A stretch of 64,000 nt of DNA. It comes from Spisula solida (taxonomy: Eukaryota > Mollusca > Bivalvia > Venerida > Mactridae). Below the pieces are notes generated by a model that was not told the DNA's origin, made no database searches, and saw only the letters and a program-made list of their open reading frames with translations. A program made the translations under genes and the position numbers. The stretch is from assembly GCA_947247005.1 (NCBI GenBank), contig OX365949.1, positions 4,040,001 through 4,104,000 of the forward strand, given 5' to 3'. Below, in pieces: positions 27,013 to 39,530 of this stretch (positions are counted from its first letter, which is position 1; each line of letters starts with the position of its first letter).

Positions 27013-27595
27013 CGAATAACTATGAGTTTCAAGTGGGTACATTTGATAGTCTGAGAAATTGACATTTTTATGTAAAAATTCAAAGACAGAAAAGGGGAAT
27101 AACTCTTATAAAATGCTGGATAGATTAGTTTCCTCTTGTCAGTAGATGCAGGTCATCACATCCGTAAGTGTATTGACTTTTAAGTTGAAAGCTTTGATAG
27201 TGTTTGAGAAAATAACGTTGCCACTATTTCTATGTACTAAGTCCAAACTAGGGCATATTACTCCATAAATATAGGTTATAGAGTTACTAGTCTTGTCAGT
27301 ATGGACTCCACTTGTGATGGTGAATAACTATATTGAGTTTTAAGTTGATACCTGTTACAGTCTTTGAGAAAATGACTCTGACAATAAACTTAACTAACGC
27401 TCACGCCGACGCTCACGCTGACGCACACGATCTCGTCTCGACAATCTTCGTCTTCGAAGAAAAAAAGTCGAGCTAAAAATGTATTATTAATCACAAAGTA
27501 ACAAAAAGCAGTCACAGACAGCCATATCCCCCGCCGAAGGAAAAAGAATTGTATTAAAGATTATTGAATACAAACAATATTTTATAGCATAAGCT
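27013..27595. other. no gene; dispersed repeat tail
   Basis: Contains ACGCTCACGCCGACGCTCAC (about 27399-27420) followed by ATCTTCGTCTTCGAAGAA, a CpG-rich block that resembles the tails of bivalve dispersed repeats from memory. No reading frame of interest. Confidence 0.4.
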
Positions 27596-27599
27596 ATGT

Positions 27600-28311
27600 G
27601 AACGTTTGGTTTCAATCCCATGAGAAATGTTTGATATGCACAAACCTATCCAAATTTATTTCATACAAAACAAACAAAATCAATAAGAAGCAGACATTAC
27701 ACGAAAACCAGATTAACGTTGACCTAGATCCAACTAGTACCACTTTCAATCCCAACTGGTGTCTTCACAAAAGTTATTACATACATAGCAAGATTCATCA
27801 TGATATCGAATTTCTAACTAATGGTATTGAGCAAAAACAATTTATCTATTTTAAGTAACAGTGACCTTGACCCCCATCAGCCCACTGTCTATTGCAAGTG
27901 ACGTCTTCACATAAGCTATATAAACTGCAAGTTTCACAATGATATCCCATTCCTAACAAACGTTATTGAGTGAAACTTTTTTTCTACTTTTAGTAACAGT
28001 GACCTTGACCCCCACTTTCAATCCCAAGTGTTGTCTCTTCACACAAGCTAAGTAAGAAGGTTCATTGTGATATCTCATCCCAAACGTAAGTTATCCACCA
28101 CAAACAAAAAAATGATCATAAACTAGTTTCCTTTTTTAGTAACGGTGACCTTGACCCCCCCCAACCCCACTTTCCATTGCAAGTGCCGTCTACAAACAAA
28201 CTACCTATACAGCAAGTTTCGTTGTAATATCTCATCCCAAACTTGAGTTATCCATCAGAAACAAATTGTGTCTCTATAGCTTACACATGTATAAAGAGGG
28301 CCATAATTCTG
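27600..28311. repeat. tandem repeat of about 140-145 bp with TGACCTTGAC motif
   Basis: Four diverged units. Three carry a complete GTGACCTTGACCCC (27861, near 28000 and 28146) and an older one is near 27718. Each unit also has a CAAGTG..GTCTTCAC-like part and ends with ATATC(T/C)CAT(C/T)CC. The last unit runs into the sequence interrupted by the 21.7-kb element. TGACCTTGA is the reverse of TCAAGGTCA, the extended half-site bound by NR5A/ERR-type nuclear receptors in animals; any function here is inference. Confidence 0.75.
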
Positions 28312-28320
28312 TCAAAAATT
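28312..28320 (+). repeat. left 9-bp target site duplication of the 21.7-kb element
   Basis: TCAAAAATT, identical to 50052-50060. It directly precedes the left end of the giant inverted-repeat element. Confidence 0.8.
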
Positions 28321-28324
28321 CATA

Positions 28325-28338
28325 GCGTGAAGTTGGCA
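28325..28338 (+). repeat. subterminal motif of the giant element, left
   Basis: GCGTGAAGTTGGCA, repeated in inverted orientation at 50034-50047. Nearly identical 13-mers recur in the loop at 40504, 40526, 40564 and 40586. Candidate recognition site for a transposase supplied elsewhere. Confidence 0.7.
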
Positions 28339-31300
28339 CTACATACGACATTAAACATTGAACATTTAATTTTGTTGAATGTAGTTTTGAAAAGCAACAT
28401 TGAACATTGAACATTCAAATTGTTTCAATGTCGTTATGGGGAACAACATTGAACATTGGACATTGAACTTTTTGAATGTAGTTATGGAAAACAACATTGA
28501 ACATTGAACATTGGATTTTTTTTAATGTAGTTTTGGAAAACAACATTGAACATTGAACATTGGATTTTTTTGAATGTAGTTTTAGAAAACAACATTGAAC
28601 ATTGAACATTGGATTTTTTTGAATGTAGTTTTAGAAAACAACATTGAACATTGAACATTGGATTTTTTTGAATGTAGTTTTGGAAAACAACATTGAACAT
28701 TGAACATTGGATTTTTTTGAATGTAGTTTTAGAAAACAACATTGAACATTGAACATTGGATTTTTTGAATGTAGTTTTAGAAAACAACATTGAACATTGA
28801 ACATTGGATTTTTTTAAATGTAGTTTTAGAAAACAACATTGAACATTGAACATTGGATTTTTTTGAATGTAGTTTTGGAAAACAACATTGAACATTGAAC
28901 ATTGGATTTTTTGAATGTAGTTTTGGAAAACAACATTGAACATTGAACATTGGATTTTTTTGAATGTAGTTTTAGAAAACAACATTGAACATTGAACATT
29001 GGATTTTTTTGAATGTAGTTATAGAAAGCAACATTGAACATTGAACATTGGATTTTTTGAATGTAGTTTTGGAAAACAACATTGAACATTGAACATTCGA
29101 TTTTTTTTAATGTAGTTTTAGAAAACAACATTGAACATTGAACATTGGATTTTTTTGAATGTAGTTTTGAAAAACAACATTGAACATTGAACATTGGATT
29201 TTTTTGAATGTAGTTTTGGAAAACAACATTGAACATTGAACATTGGATTTTTTGAATGTAGTTTTGGAAAACAACATTGAACATTGAACATTCGATTTTT
29301 TTGAATGTAGTTTTAGAAAACAACATTGAACATTGAACATTCGATTTTTTTGAATGTAGTTATAGAAAGCAACATTGAACATTGAACATTGGATTTTTTG
29401 AATGTAGTTTTAGAAAACAACATTGAACATTGAACATTGGATTTTTTGAATGTAGTTTTAGAAAACAACATTGAACATTGAACATTGGATTTTTTTGAAT
29501 GTAGTTTTAGAAAACAACATTGAACATTGAACATTGGATTTTTTTGAATGTAGTTTTGGAAAACAACATTGAACATTGAACATTGGATTTTTTGAATGTA
29601 GTTTTGGAAAACAACATTGAACATTGAACATTGGATTTTTTGAATGTAGTTTTGGAAAACAACATTGAACATTGAACATTCGATTTTTTTGAATGTAGTT
29701 TTAGAAAACAACATTGAACATTGAACATTCGATTTTTTTGAATGTAGTTATAGAAAGCAACATTGAACATTGAACATTGGATTTTTTGAATGTAGTTTTA
29801 GAAAACAACATTGAACATTGAACATTCGATTTTTTTGAATGTAGTTTTAGAAAACAACATTGAACATTGAACATTGGATTTTTTTTAATGTAGTTTTGGA
29901 AAACAACATTGAACATTGAACATTCGATTTTTTAGAATGTAGTTTTGGAAAACAACATTGAACATTGAACATTGGATTTTTTGAATGTAGTTTTGGAAAA
30001 CAACATTGAACATTGAACATTCGATTTTTTTTAATGTAGTTTTAGAAAACAACATTGAACATTCGATTTTTTTGAATGTAGTTATAGAAAGCAACATTGG
30101 ACGTTGAACATTGGATTTTTTTAATGTAGTTTTAGAAAACAACATTGAACATTGGACATTGGATTTTTTGAATGTAGTTTTAGAAAACAACATTGAACAT
30201 TGAACATTGGATTTTTTTGAATGTAGTTTTAGAAAACAACATTGAACATTGAACATTGGATTTTTTTGAATGTAGTTTTGGAAAACAACATTGAACATTG
30301 GATTTTTTGAATGTAGTTTTGGAAAACAACATTGAACATTGAACATTCGATTTTTTTGAATGTAGTTTTAGAAAACAACATTGAACATTGAACATTCGAT
30401 TTTTTTGAATGTAGTTATAGAAAGCAACATTGAACATTGAACATTGGATTTTTTGAATGTAGTTTTAGAAAACAACATTGAACATTGAACATTGGATTTT
30501 TTTGAATGTAGTTTTGAAAAACAACATTGAACATTGAACATTGGATTTTTTTGAATGTAGTTTTGGAAAACAACATTGAACATTGAACATTGGATTTTTT
30601 GAATGTAGTTTTGGAAAACAACATTGAACATTGAACATTCGATTTTTTTGAATGTAGTTTTAGAAAACAACATTGAACATTGAACATTCGATTTTTTTGA
30701 ATGTAGTTATAGAAAGCAACATTGAACATTGAACATTGGATTTTTTGAATGTAGTTTTAGAAAACAACATTGAACATTGAACATTGGATTTTTTGAATGT
30801 AGTTTTAGAAAACAACATTGAACATTGAACATTGGATTTTTTTGAATGTAGTTTTAGAAAACAACATTGAACATTGAACATTGGATTTTTTTGAATGTAG
30901 TTTTGGAAAACAACATTGAACATTGAACATTGGATTTTTTGAATGTAGTTTTGGAAAACAACATTGAACATTGAACATTGGATTTTTTGAATGTAGTTTT
31001 GGAAAACAACATTGAACATTGAACATTCGATTTTTTTGAATGTAGTTTTAGAAAACAACATTGAACATTGAACATTCGATTTTTTTGAATGTAGTTATAG
31101 AAAGCAACATTGAACATTGAACATTGGATTTTTTGAATGTAGTTTTAGAAAACAACATTGAACATTGAACATTCGATTTTTTTGAATGTAGTTTTAGAAA
31201 ACAACATTGAACATTGGATTTTTTTTAATGTAGTTTTGGAAAACAACATTGAACATTGAACATTCGATTTTTTAGAATGTAGTTTTGGAAAACAACATTG

Positions 31301-34110
31301 AACATTGAACATTGGATTTTTTGAATGTAGTTTTGGAAAACAACATTGAACATTGAACATTCGATTTTTTTTAATGTAGTTTTAGAAAACAACATTGAAC
31401 ATTCGATTTTTTTGAATGTAGTTATAGAAAGCAACATTGGACGTTGAACATTGGATTTTTTTAATGTAGTTTTAGAAAACAACATTGAACATTGGACATT
31501 GGATTTTTTGAATGTAGTTTTAGAAAACAACATTGAACATTGAACATTGGATTTTTTTGAATGTAGTTTTAGAAAACAACATTGAACATTGAACATTGGA
31601 TTTTTTTGAATGTAGTTTTGGAAAACAACATTGAACATTGGATTTTTTGAATGTAGTTTTGGAAAACAACATTGAACATTGAACATTCGATTTTTTTGAA
31701 TGTAGTTTTAGAAAACAACATTGAACATTGAACATTCGATTTTTTTGAATGTAGTTATAGAAAGCAACATTGAACATTGAACATTGGATTTTTTGAATGT
31801 AGTTTTAGAAAACAACATTGAACATTGAACATTGGATTTTTTTAATGTAGTTTTAGAAAACAACATTGAACATTGAACATTGGATTTTTTTGAATGTAGT
31901 TTTAGAAAACAACATTGAACATTGAACATTGGATTTTTTTGAATGTAGTTTTGGAAAACAACATTGAACATTGAACATTGGATTTTTTGAATGTAGTTTT
32001 GGAAAACAACATTGAACATTCGATTTTTTTGAATGTAGTTTTAGAAAACAACATTGAACATTGAACATTGGATTTTTTTGAATGTAGTTTTAGAAAACAA
32101 CATTGAACATTGAACATTGGATTTTTTTGAATGTAGTTTTAGAAAACAACATTGAACATTGAACATTGGATTTTTTGAATGTAGTTTTAGAAAACAACAT
32201 TGAACATTGAACATTGGATTTTTTTGAATGTAGTTTTGGAAAACAACATTGAACATTGAACATTGGATTTTTTTAATGTAGTTTTGGAAAACAACATTGA
32301 ACATTGAACATTGGATTTTTTTTAATGTAGTTTTAGAAAACAACATTGAACATTGAACATTGGATTTTTTGAATGTAGTTTTAGAAAACAACATTGAACA
32401 TTGAACATTGGATTTTTTGAATGTAGTTTTAGAAAACAACATTGAACATTGAACATTGGATTTTTTTGAATGTAGTTTTGGAAAACAACATTGAACATTG
32501 GATTTTTTTGAATGTAGTTTTAGAAAACAACATTGAACATTGAACATTCGATTTTTTGAATGTAGTTTTAGAAAACAACATTGAACATTGGATTTTTTTG
32601 AATGTAGTTTTAGAAAACAACATTGAACATTGAACATTGGATTTTTTTGAATGTAGTTTTGGAAAACAACATTGAACATTCGATTTTTTTGAATTTAGTT
32701 TTAGAAAACAACATTGAACATTGGAAACATTGGAACATTGAACATTGAACATTGGATTTTTTTGAATGTAGTTTTGGAAAACAACATTGAACATTGAACA
32801 TTGGATTTTTTTGAATGTAGTTTTGGAAAACAACATTGAACATTGAACATTGGATTTTTTGAATGTAGTTTTGGAAAACAACATTGAACATTGAACATTC
32901 GATTTTTTTGAATGTAGTTTTAGAAAACAACATTGAACATTGAACATTCGATTTTTTTGAATGTAGTTATAGAAAGCAACATTGAACATTGGATTTTTTT
33001 AATGTAGTTTTAGAAAACAACATTGAACATTGGATTTTTTTGAATGTAGTTTTAGAAAACAGCATTGAACATTGAACATTCGATTTTTTTGAATGTAGTT
33101 TTAGAAAACAACATTGAACATTGAACATTGGATTTTTTTGAATGTAGTTATAGAAAGCAACATTGAACATTGAACATTGGATTTTTTGAATGTAGTTTTA
33201 GAAAACAACATTGAACATTGGATTTTTTTGAATGTAGTTTTAGAAAACAACATTGAACATTGAACATTGGATTTTTTTGAATGTAGTTTTAGAAAACAAC
33301 ATTGAACATTGAACATTGGATTTTTTGAATGTAGTTTTAGAAAACAACATTGAACATTGAACATTGGATTTTTTTGAATGTAGTTTTAGAAAACAACATT
33401 GAACATTGAACATTGGATTTTTTTGAATGTAGTTTTGGAAAACAACATTGAACATTGGATTTTTTTGAATGTAGTTTTAGAAAACAACATTGAACATTGA
33501 ACATTGGATTTTTTGTATGTAGTTTTAGAAAACAACATTGAACATTGAACATTGGATTTTGTTGAATGTAGTTTTAGAAAACAACATTGAACATTGAACA
33601 TTGGATTTTTTTGAATGTAGTTTTGGAAAACAACATTGAACATTGAACATTCGATTTTTTTGAATGTAGTTTTAGAAAACAACATTGAACATTGAACATT
33701 GGATTTTTTTGAATGTAGTTTTAGAAAACAACATTGAACATTGAACATTGGATTTTTTGAATGTAGTTTTAGAAAACAACATTGAACATTGAACATTGGA
33801 TTTTTTTGAATGTAGTTTTGGAAAACAACATTGAACATTGAACATTCGATTTTTTTGAATGTAGTTTTAGAAAACAACATTGAACATTGAACATTCGATT
33901 TTTTTGAATGTAGTTATAGAAAGCAACATTGAACATTGAACATTGGATTTTTTTGAATGTAGTTATAGAAAGCAACATTGAACATTCGATTTTTTCAATG
34001 TCGTTATGAAAAACAACATTGAACATTGGACGTTGAACTTTTTTTAATGTTGTTATGAGAAGCAACATTGAACATTGAACATTCGATTTTTTCAATGTCG
34101 TTATGGAGCC
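28339..34110 (+). repeat. left-arm minisatellite, 49-bp unit, about 115-120 copies
   Basis: The unit contains three AACATTG heptamers (two in shortened units), then a run of six to eight T, then GAATGTAGTTTT(A/G)GAAAAC. Main variants are GGATT versus CGATT before the T run, TTTTAG versus TTTTGG versus TTATAG, and heptamer number. All long frames on the minus strand (MFNVQCC, KLHSKKSNVQ patterns) come from the repeat and shift frame whenever unit length changes, so they are not protein genes. Confidence 0.97.
29100..31780 (+). repeat. 1.34-kb higher-order duplication inside the left minisatellite
   Basis: The order of unit variants from about 29.1 to 30.44 kb recurs from about 30.45 to 31.78 kb. 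Corresponding points differ by 1347 bp (29313 with 30660) before a 7-bp change near 29.8 kb and by 1340 bp after it (29885 with 31225). Even rare variants such as GGACGTTGAAC (30110 and 31440) are copied. This indicates a recent tandem duplication of about 27 units. Confidence 0.85.
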
Positions 34111-34221
34111 GGTTGAGTGATGAAACAAAAGAATGGGCATTAGACGAGCTTTCCAACGCGCCCTCACATGACTGGCTGTGGTCATTTTAAACAGAAGGGG
34201 CACTTCTCAACCCACGAGAAA

Positions 34222-34640
34222 AGTCAGTCTCGAAGCACCGCCGCTAGCTTCGGCCCTACCAGCGAGCTCCCGCGACACGGGCACACAAGCGTTCTATCGC
34301 AGCACCCCTACCTATCAAAGCTCCAACCTGCCGGTAAGAAGCCGATTTGCGGCAAGCAAACGGTCTGTCTCGAAGCTCCGCCGCTAGCTTCGGCCCTACC
34401 AGCGAGCCCCCGCGACCCGGCCAAGCAAGCGTTCTTTCGCAGCATCCTACCTATCAAAGCTCCAACCTGCCGGGAAGAAGCCGATTTGCGGCAAGCAAAC
34501 GGTCTGTCTCGAAGCTCCACCGCTAACTTCGGCCCTACAAGCGAGCTCCCGCGACCCGTGCAAGGAAGCGTTCTTTCGCAGCACCGCCGTTGGTGGGCAA
34601 ATCCTCTAGGGCACTTTATATGTCGAGCGGTAAGCCGAAT
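34222..34640 (+). repeat. 140-bp tandem repeat, three copies (left arm)
   Basis: Copies are anchored on GTCTCGAAGC at about 34227, 34367 and 34506. Each contains CGCTAGCTTCGGCCCTAC, GCGAGC(T/C)CCCGCGAC, TCGCAGCA and TATCAAAGCTCCAACCTGCC. The third copy is partial. The right arm has four copies. Confidence 0.92.
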
Positions 34641-34892
34641 CTGGCTTGTTTTTTATCGTGTCAGACCCTTGCCCTACCCGGCGCATTCGGTCTTGCACAC
34701 TCAATTCTATCGGCCAGAACACTTCGGCAGGGTCAAACGCTTTCGAATTTGTGGGTAAGCCGAATTTCGCAACATTTTCATATTTTGAGCCTTTCTTGGA
34801 TTTTGCCTCCTCCCTATAATACTTCTACGTGGGGTGACTATTACATTCTTTTCATGGGGCGGTCCTTTTTCTTAAAATGAAGACAGCCAGCC

Positions 34893-35370
34893 ATGTGAGG
34901 GCGTGTTGGAAAGTTCGTCTCATGCCCGTTCGTTTGCCTCCAAACTAAACCGGCGTATGCAGTATATGAACGATTTTCGGCGTGTCAAATTGCCGAGCTT
35001 TCTCGTTCAGTGTTTTCCGCGCAATTTCCCTTCTATCAACGATCTATGAAAGCTTCCGAGACTGCACCCGCGCAAAACTTTTTGATCTGACCTCCGATCC
35101 GGCAAAGTGAGAGCGCGTTGGAAAGCTCGTCTCATGCCCGTTCGTTTGCATCCACACTCAACCGGCGTAGGCAGTATGTGAACGATTTTACGGCGCGTCA
35201 AATTGCCGAGCTTTCTCGTTCAGTGTTTTCCGCGCAATTTCCCTTCTATAAACGGTCTATGAAAGCTTCCGAGATTGCACCCCGCGCAAAACTTTTTCAT
35301 CTTATCTCCGATCCGGAAAAGTGAGGGCGCGTTGGAAAGCTTGTCTCATGCCCGTTCGTTTGCATCCTCA
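34893..35370 (+). repeat. 214-bp tandem duplication (left arm)
   Basis: GTGAG(G/A)GCG(C/T)GTTGGAAAG starts at about 34894, 35107 and 35322. The two full units contain GAACGATTTT, CAAATTGCCGAGCTTTCTCG, TTTTCCGCGCAATTTCCC and GATCCGG(C/A)AAAG. The third start is truncated after about 50 bp. The same structure is mirrored at 43560-44045. Confidence 0.9.
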
Positions 35371-36579
35371 CTTCCCTATAATATTTTCTTGAAAAAATGA
35401 CAAAGTATTGGTTCTACTGTGGGGCGGTTGAATTTGACCAGCTCTTACAAGCTTCTTAACTAGGCCGCCGAATCTCGCGACATTTTCATATTTTCAGCCT
35501 TTTGAATGTTGTTATGAAAAACAACATTGAACATTGAACTTTCAAATGTTGTTATGAAAAGAAACATTGAACATTCGATTTTTTCAATTTCGCTATGAAA
35601 AACAACATTGAACATTGAACTTTTTTGAATGTTGTTATGAGAAGCAACATTGAACATTCGATTTTTTCAATGTCGTTATGAAAAACAACATTGAACATTG
35701 AACAAGTTTAAAACAAATCAAAAGGATCATAAGATTCATTACTAATTATTAGCAAGTTCGCGATATATATTGAGCATCTCGTGCATCACATTCATTTTAA
35801 AAATTGCGAATTCTTCTAGATGCTGTGCTCCACTCAGAAGGTGTGTATGATGCATTGGTTATTGTCGCTGAATTATGCCTGGTCATTATGTACAGGATTG
35901 AAATCCCGGTATTGTACGGATATTTTCTTAGTAATCTGCCGTTACCCGTAGTGGCATCTCCGTCTCAGTTGTGTCTTGACACCCAACCTGGCTGTACATC
36001 ATTTTAACTACATTGTATAACTACCGAAAATAATGTGTCCGAACTATGCTTATCACTTCTTTCGGTGCACTACGGACAACTACTCGTACTATTTATGAGG
36101 TGTAGAAGCAATTATTGAACTTGAGTGCGACACTCTGCACTCAAAATTGACAAGACTTAGTTCAATTACAGCTATAAATACATTATTTACTCCAAAGTAA
36201 GCCACTGTTAATATTCACAAGCGACATAACATTATCCCAAATTCTTTGTAGCAACATTTGTCACAATAACAATGAACCAATAGAGTGGATTTCGATATTT
36301 GTGTGCTGATTGTAAGTATTGGTTGTAATTACGGGCCCTGAGCGTCCAACTTCTGAGCTCAGCATTTGAGGATATTACAAGTTGAACTTCCTTTTAAACA
36401 CAGAAAGGGAATTTCCAGAATGGTTCCAGAAATTTGCTTTTCCCACTTGAGCACAAGACTACTGCATGTTGTTTGGTCACCTTTCGCCGCTCTCTGTAAC
36501 CGCTCTTGGGTGTCTGCCTCGTGGACAATTTTACATTCAACTTACCGCAACTATGCCTGTCGCCTCCTGTACGAAACGG

Positions 36580-37000
36580 GGCTATACCACTTTACCGGAG
36601 ATCCACCGGCCCTCAACCTTGTTTGACCGTAGTGCATGTGCCATGCCGGTGCGCTAGGGTTAATCACGGTATTGCTACGGTAGATCCACGAACATTCCCT
36701 TGTATTGTCCTGTTTATACCCGGATTATGCCGATACTTGATATCACTCCCGGTTGTATTAAACGTTTTAAAAACAACCGGCACTTGAGCCGGTTCATCAC
36801 GGTCTATCACGGATTGTCCCGGTGGATCCCGGATGTTCATGGTGCCGCCACGTGTGTCTCCCAGGTTAGACATGCCACCCCCCCCCCCCCCCGGAATCAC
36901 AAACAGGAAGACACCGGTGACTGTGAGAACGGGGCTTAAGCGGTCCATCACTGTTTATCACGGATCATGCTAGTTGATCCCGGATGTTCACGACGAAGTA
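36580..37000. repeat. CCGG-rich patchwork with 15-C homopolymer
   Basis: Short related phrases recur: CGGTTCATCACGG, TATCACGGAT, GATCCCGGATGTTCA (twice) and CACGG. A run of 15 C lies at 36878-36892. Similar ACCG(G/T)-type phrases occur at 59860-59960 near the 42-bp array, hinting at a shared dispersed family. Confidence 0.6.
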
Positions 37001-37339
37001 AGGGTGGTTGCCCAGGTAAAACACAGTTTCCCTGAACTTCCCAAACTGAGACGTAGAGAACTAGGGGTTTTGGAACTTATCTTGAATTTCTGTTATGTCG
37101 TACATGTAGTAACTTAGACGGTCCCGAGAAATTCGTGATAACGAGAGTCGACTGTACTTACTAGTATGTTGAGCTGTAACTCTTGGCTATACGTACCAAT
37201 TTTTTTACGCGGCCTTTGGTGGTTACACAACACCAATAAGCATTATTGTTTAGTCCAATGAATACGTTTTAGCCACAAATGATGACCAACCGACATTTAT
37301 TAAAAAGTTAAAACAATATTCAGTTGAACCGTATAAAGG

Positions 37340-37875
37340 TTACGACAAAGCATCAAAATGTTCCGCTGCATTTTTCTTCTTAAAAAGAAATGTTTCTTCC
37401 CATGTCGGTCTAGACATTTTAAATACTAATTTCAAATTTCATATAATTTGACTTCCGTAGTTTACGGAAGTCAAGTTATTAACATGTACATATTTTTCAG
37501 AAACGACCATTTATACTATTGTGGAGTGAAAGGAATACAGGAGTACTTCTGATCAATAGAATTACCCTGCGAAAGTCGGCTTCATTTCGCTTACGATAAG
37601 GCTGCAAAATTTTCCGCTGCATTTTTTCCCATAAAAAGTAATGTTTCGTCCCATGTCGGGGCTAGACATTTTAAATACCAATTTCAAATTTCATTTAATG
37701 CTATTCCGTAGCTTACGGAAGTCAAATTATTAAAATGCACACATTTTTTAGAAACGACCATTCAAGCGATTGTTGGGTGCATAAAATTCAAGGGGACTTC
37801 GGAACGATAGAGTAACCCTGCGTAAATTGGCTTCTTTTCGCTTACAACAAGGCTTCAAAATTTTCCGCTGCATTC
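37340..37875 (+). repeat. tandem duplication of about 250 bp with a hairpin
   Basis: TTCCGCTGCATT recurs at about 37361, 37613 and 37866. Two full units share CCCATGTCGG, TAGACATTTTAAATAC, CAGAAACGACCATT-like and ACCCTGCG blocks. Each unit carries the palindrome CCGTAG..TACGG within ACTTCCGTAGTTTACGGAAGT-like sequence (37450-37472 and the second unit). Confidence 0.85.
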
Positions 37876-39111
37876 GTTTTTAAATAGGAAATGAAATGTA
37901 ATGTTAAAGTATGTCTGTGTTATATTTATTTATAAATGAAGTTAATTATAATAAAACGTTTACGGAGCACTCCTGGCTTCATTACGATGAGGTATGTACT
38001 ATATATGTCTTCGAAGTTTAGTCTACATGGAATATTTATATATTTCTATTTCTCTTTTGAGTCAACGATTAAATTAATATACTGCACAACTACTGAAGAG
38101 TAACGCCCTTTGCGAGCAGCAAATATAGATAGTTGCTTAAAGCGTGTTTACTGTCAACAATGTCACACGAGTTACTTTGATTACAGTTTTCGCCAGAAAA
38201 GGGGAACAGTATAGTTTATATGTGGTCATTTAGTGATACAAGATTGCTATGTATATTTTTAGTGGTAATGTGTCGATAGGCTTTATGATCTTTTATCTAT
38301 ATACATGTATTATCATGATCTACAATAACTGGCTCGAACATTTTAAATCTAACGTTATAGGCTATATTTTTATAAAATTTGGAAATGGAATGCATTGATC
38401 ACCGCAAGAATATCTACTAATAAGCGCTTTTAAAAAAACTATTACATAGACCAAAAAGAACAAATGTCCAACATTTTAAAACACTTCCCAACCAGCTTCG
38501 TCGGGAAATTCACACGTGTTCGTTAATTGGGATCTGTATTCTATTAATTATTCTGTAACAAAAATTATGGTGTATAGCTAACTAAGGTAGCTGGTCAGGC
38601 TGTTTAGATAAGACTACACAAGTGGTGGTCATTTATAATGGGTCATTGGAATCAATTACATGGTGCTGTTGATACTGACCTATCATGCTGAGACCGCACA
38701 TATCAAAGAGAGCTCCATTTGGAGCTCTTTCCTGACCACTGTATGTATGAGTGTATTGGGAAACTCAACATCCCATCTACGTCATCATTCAATGAGATTT
38801 CATTCCTTCATAATTTACGTCATCCATTTCTTTATGGGTGTTTTTTGTAACTTTTGTCACTTTTTAACGTTCATTGTGAAACTGAACTAGTAATTTATGT
38901 GGAACCAATTATAAGAGATCTAGGTTTACTTTCATGTGAGGATAATAGTCGGATTGTTATTTCATTTTGCAAGGAATTCCTTATAAGTCTGAAGACAAGT
39001 AGTAGCCTAGATGTACTAAACCGGTTATAGAGATTGTAGATCCACCTCGATATTATTGGGACCTACATTATATATCGTACATCCTGCATTATAATGCATT
39101 TTTTTCAAAGA

Positions 39112-39530
39112 TCGAATTAGCAACTGCGAACTGGAAGCCAGCTTCCAATGCGATTATCACTGTAGACTCGAATCAGCAACTGCGAACCGGCAACCAGCAG
39201 CCAATTCAAATTTCATTAGAGGATCGATTTTGCAACTGCAAACCGGCACCCAGTTGCCAATTCGAATTTCCTAGTAGACTGCGAACAGGCAGTCAGCTAC
39301 CTCGAATCGGCAACTGCGAACCAGCAACCAGCAGTCAATTCAAATTTTACTAGAGGATCGAACTGGCAACTGCCTATCGGAAGCCAGCTATCAATTCGAT
39401 TTTCACTGTAGATTCGCATCAACTGCTGCGAACTGGCAGTCAGCAGCCAATTCAAATTTCACTAGATGATCGAATTGGCAACCGCGAACCGGCCGCCAAC
39501 TGCCAATTCGAATTTTCTATATACTGTATG
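39112..39530 (+). repeat. diverged tandem repeat, about 56 bp, eight units
   Basis: GCAACTGCGAACCGGCAACC-like cores lie near 39129, 39185, 39240, 39282, 39318, 39374, 39430 and 39485, separated by CAATTC(A/G)AATTTC..GAGGATCGA sequence. Two units are shortened. The degree of divergence suggests age. Confidence 0.85.

Larger units (their letters stand above)
34111..35827 (+). repeat. left-arm GC-rich inner domain
   Basis: Non-minisatellite part of the arm and the reverse complement of 43065-44977, nearly identical apart from copy-number and small indel differences. It holds a nested inverted repeat (34122-34200 against 34850-34965, sharing GAGGGCG, GTTGGAAAG and CATGCCC), three 140-bp repeats, about 2.2 copies of a 214-bp repeat, and a degenerate minisatellite at 35500-35705. 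The innermost part (35706-35827) matches the other arm up to GATGCTGTG. A 196-residue open frame at 34168-34758 crosses repeats of non-triplet length and has no recognisable domain, so I do not call it a gene. Its GC content is far above its surroundings. Confidence 0.85.

Noticed and set aside
26668..27083. Low-complexity Phe/Trp/Val or Gln/Asn/Arg proteins
   Set aside because: Translations of a GGTTCT microsatellite.
28415..34203. Dozens of overlapping 60-212 residue minus-strand frames with MFNVQCC and KLHSKK patterns
   Set aside because: They are translations of the 49-bp minisatellite in different frames. Unit length is not a multiple of three and the frames interlock; no gene.
34168..34758. 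196-residue frame in the GC-rich arm domain as a transposon protein
   Set aside because: It crosses 139-140 bp repeats that shift frame, both strands are open because of GC content, and no domain is visible. The right arm gives a different protein.
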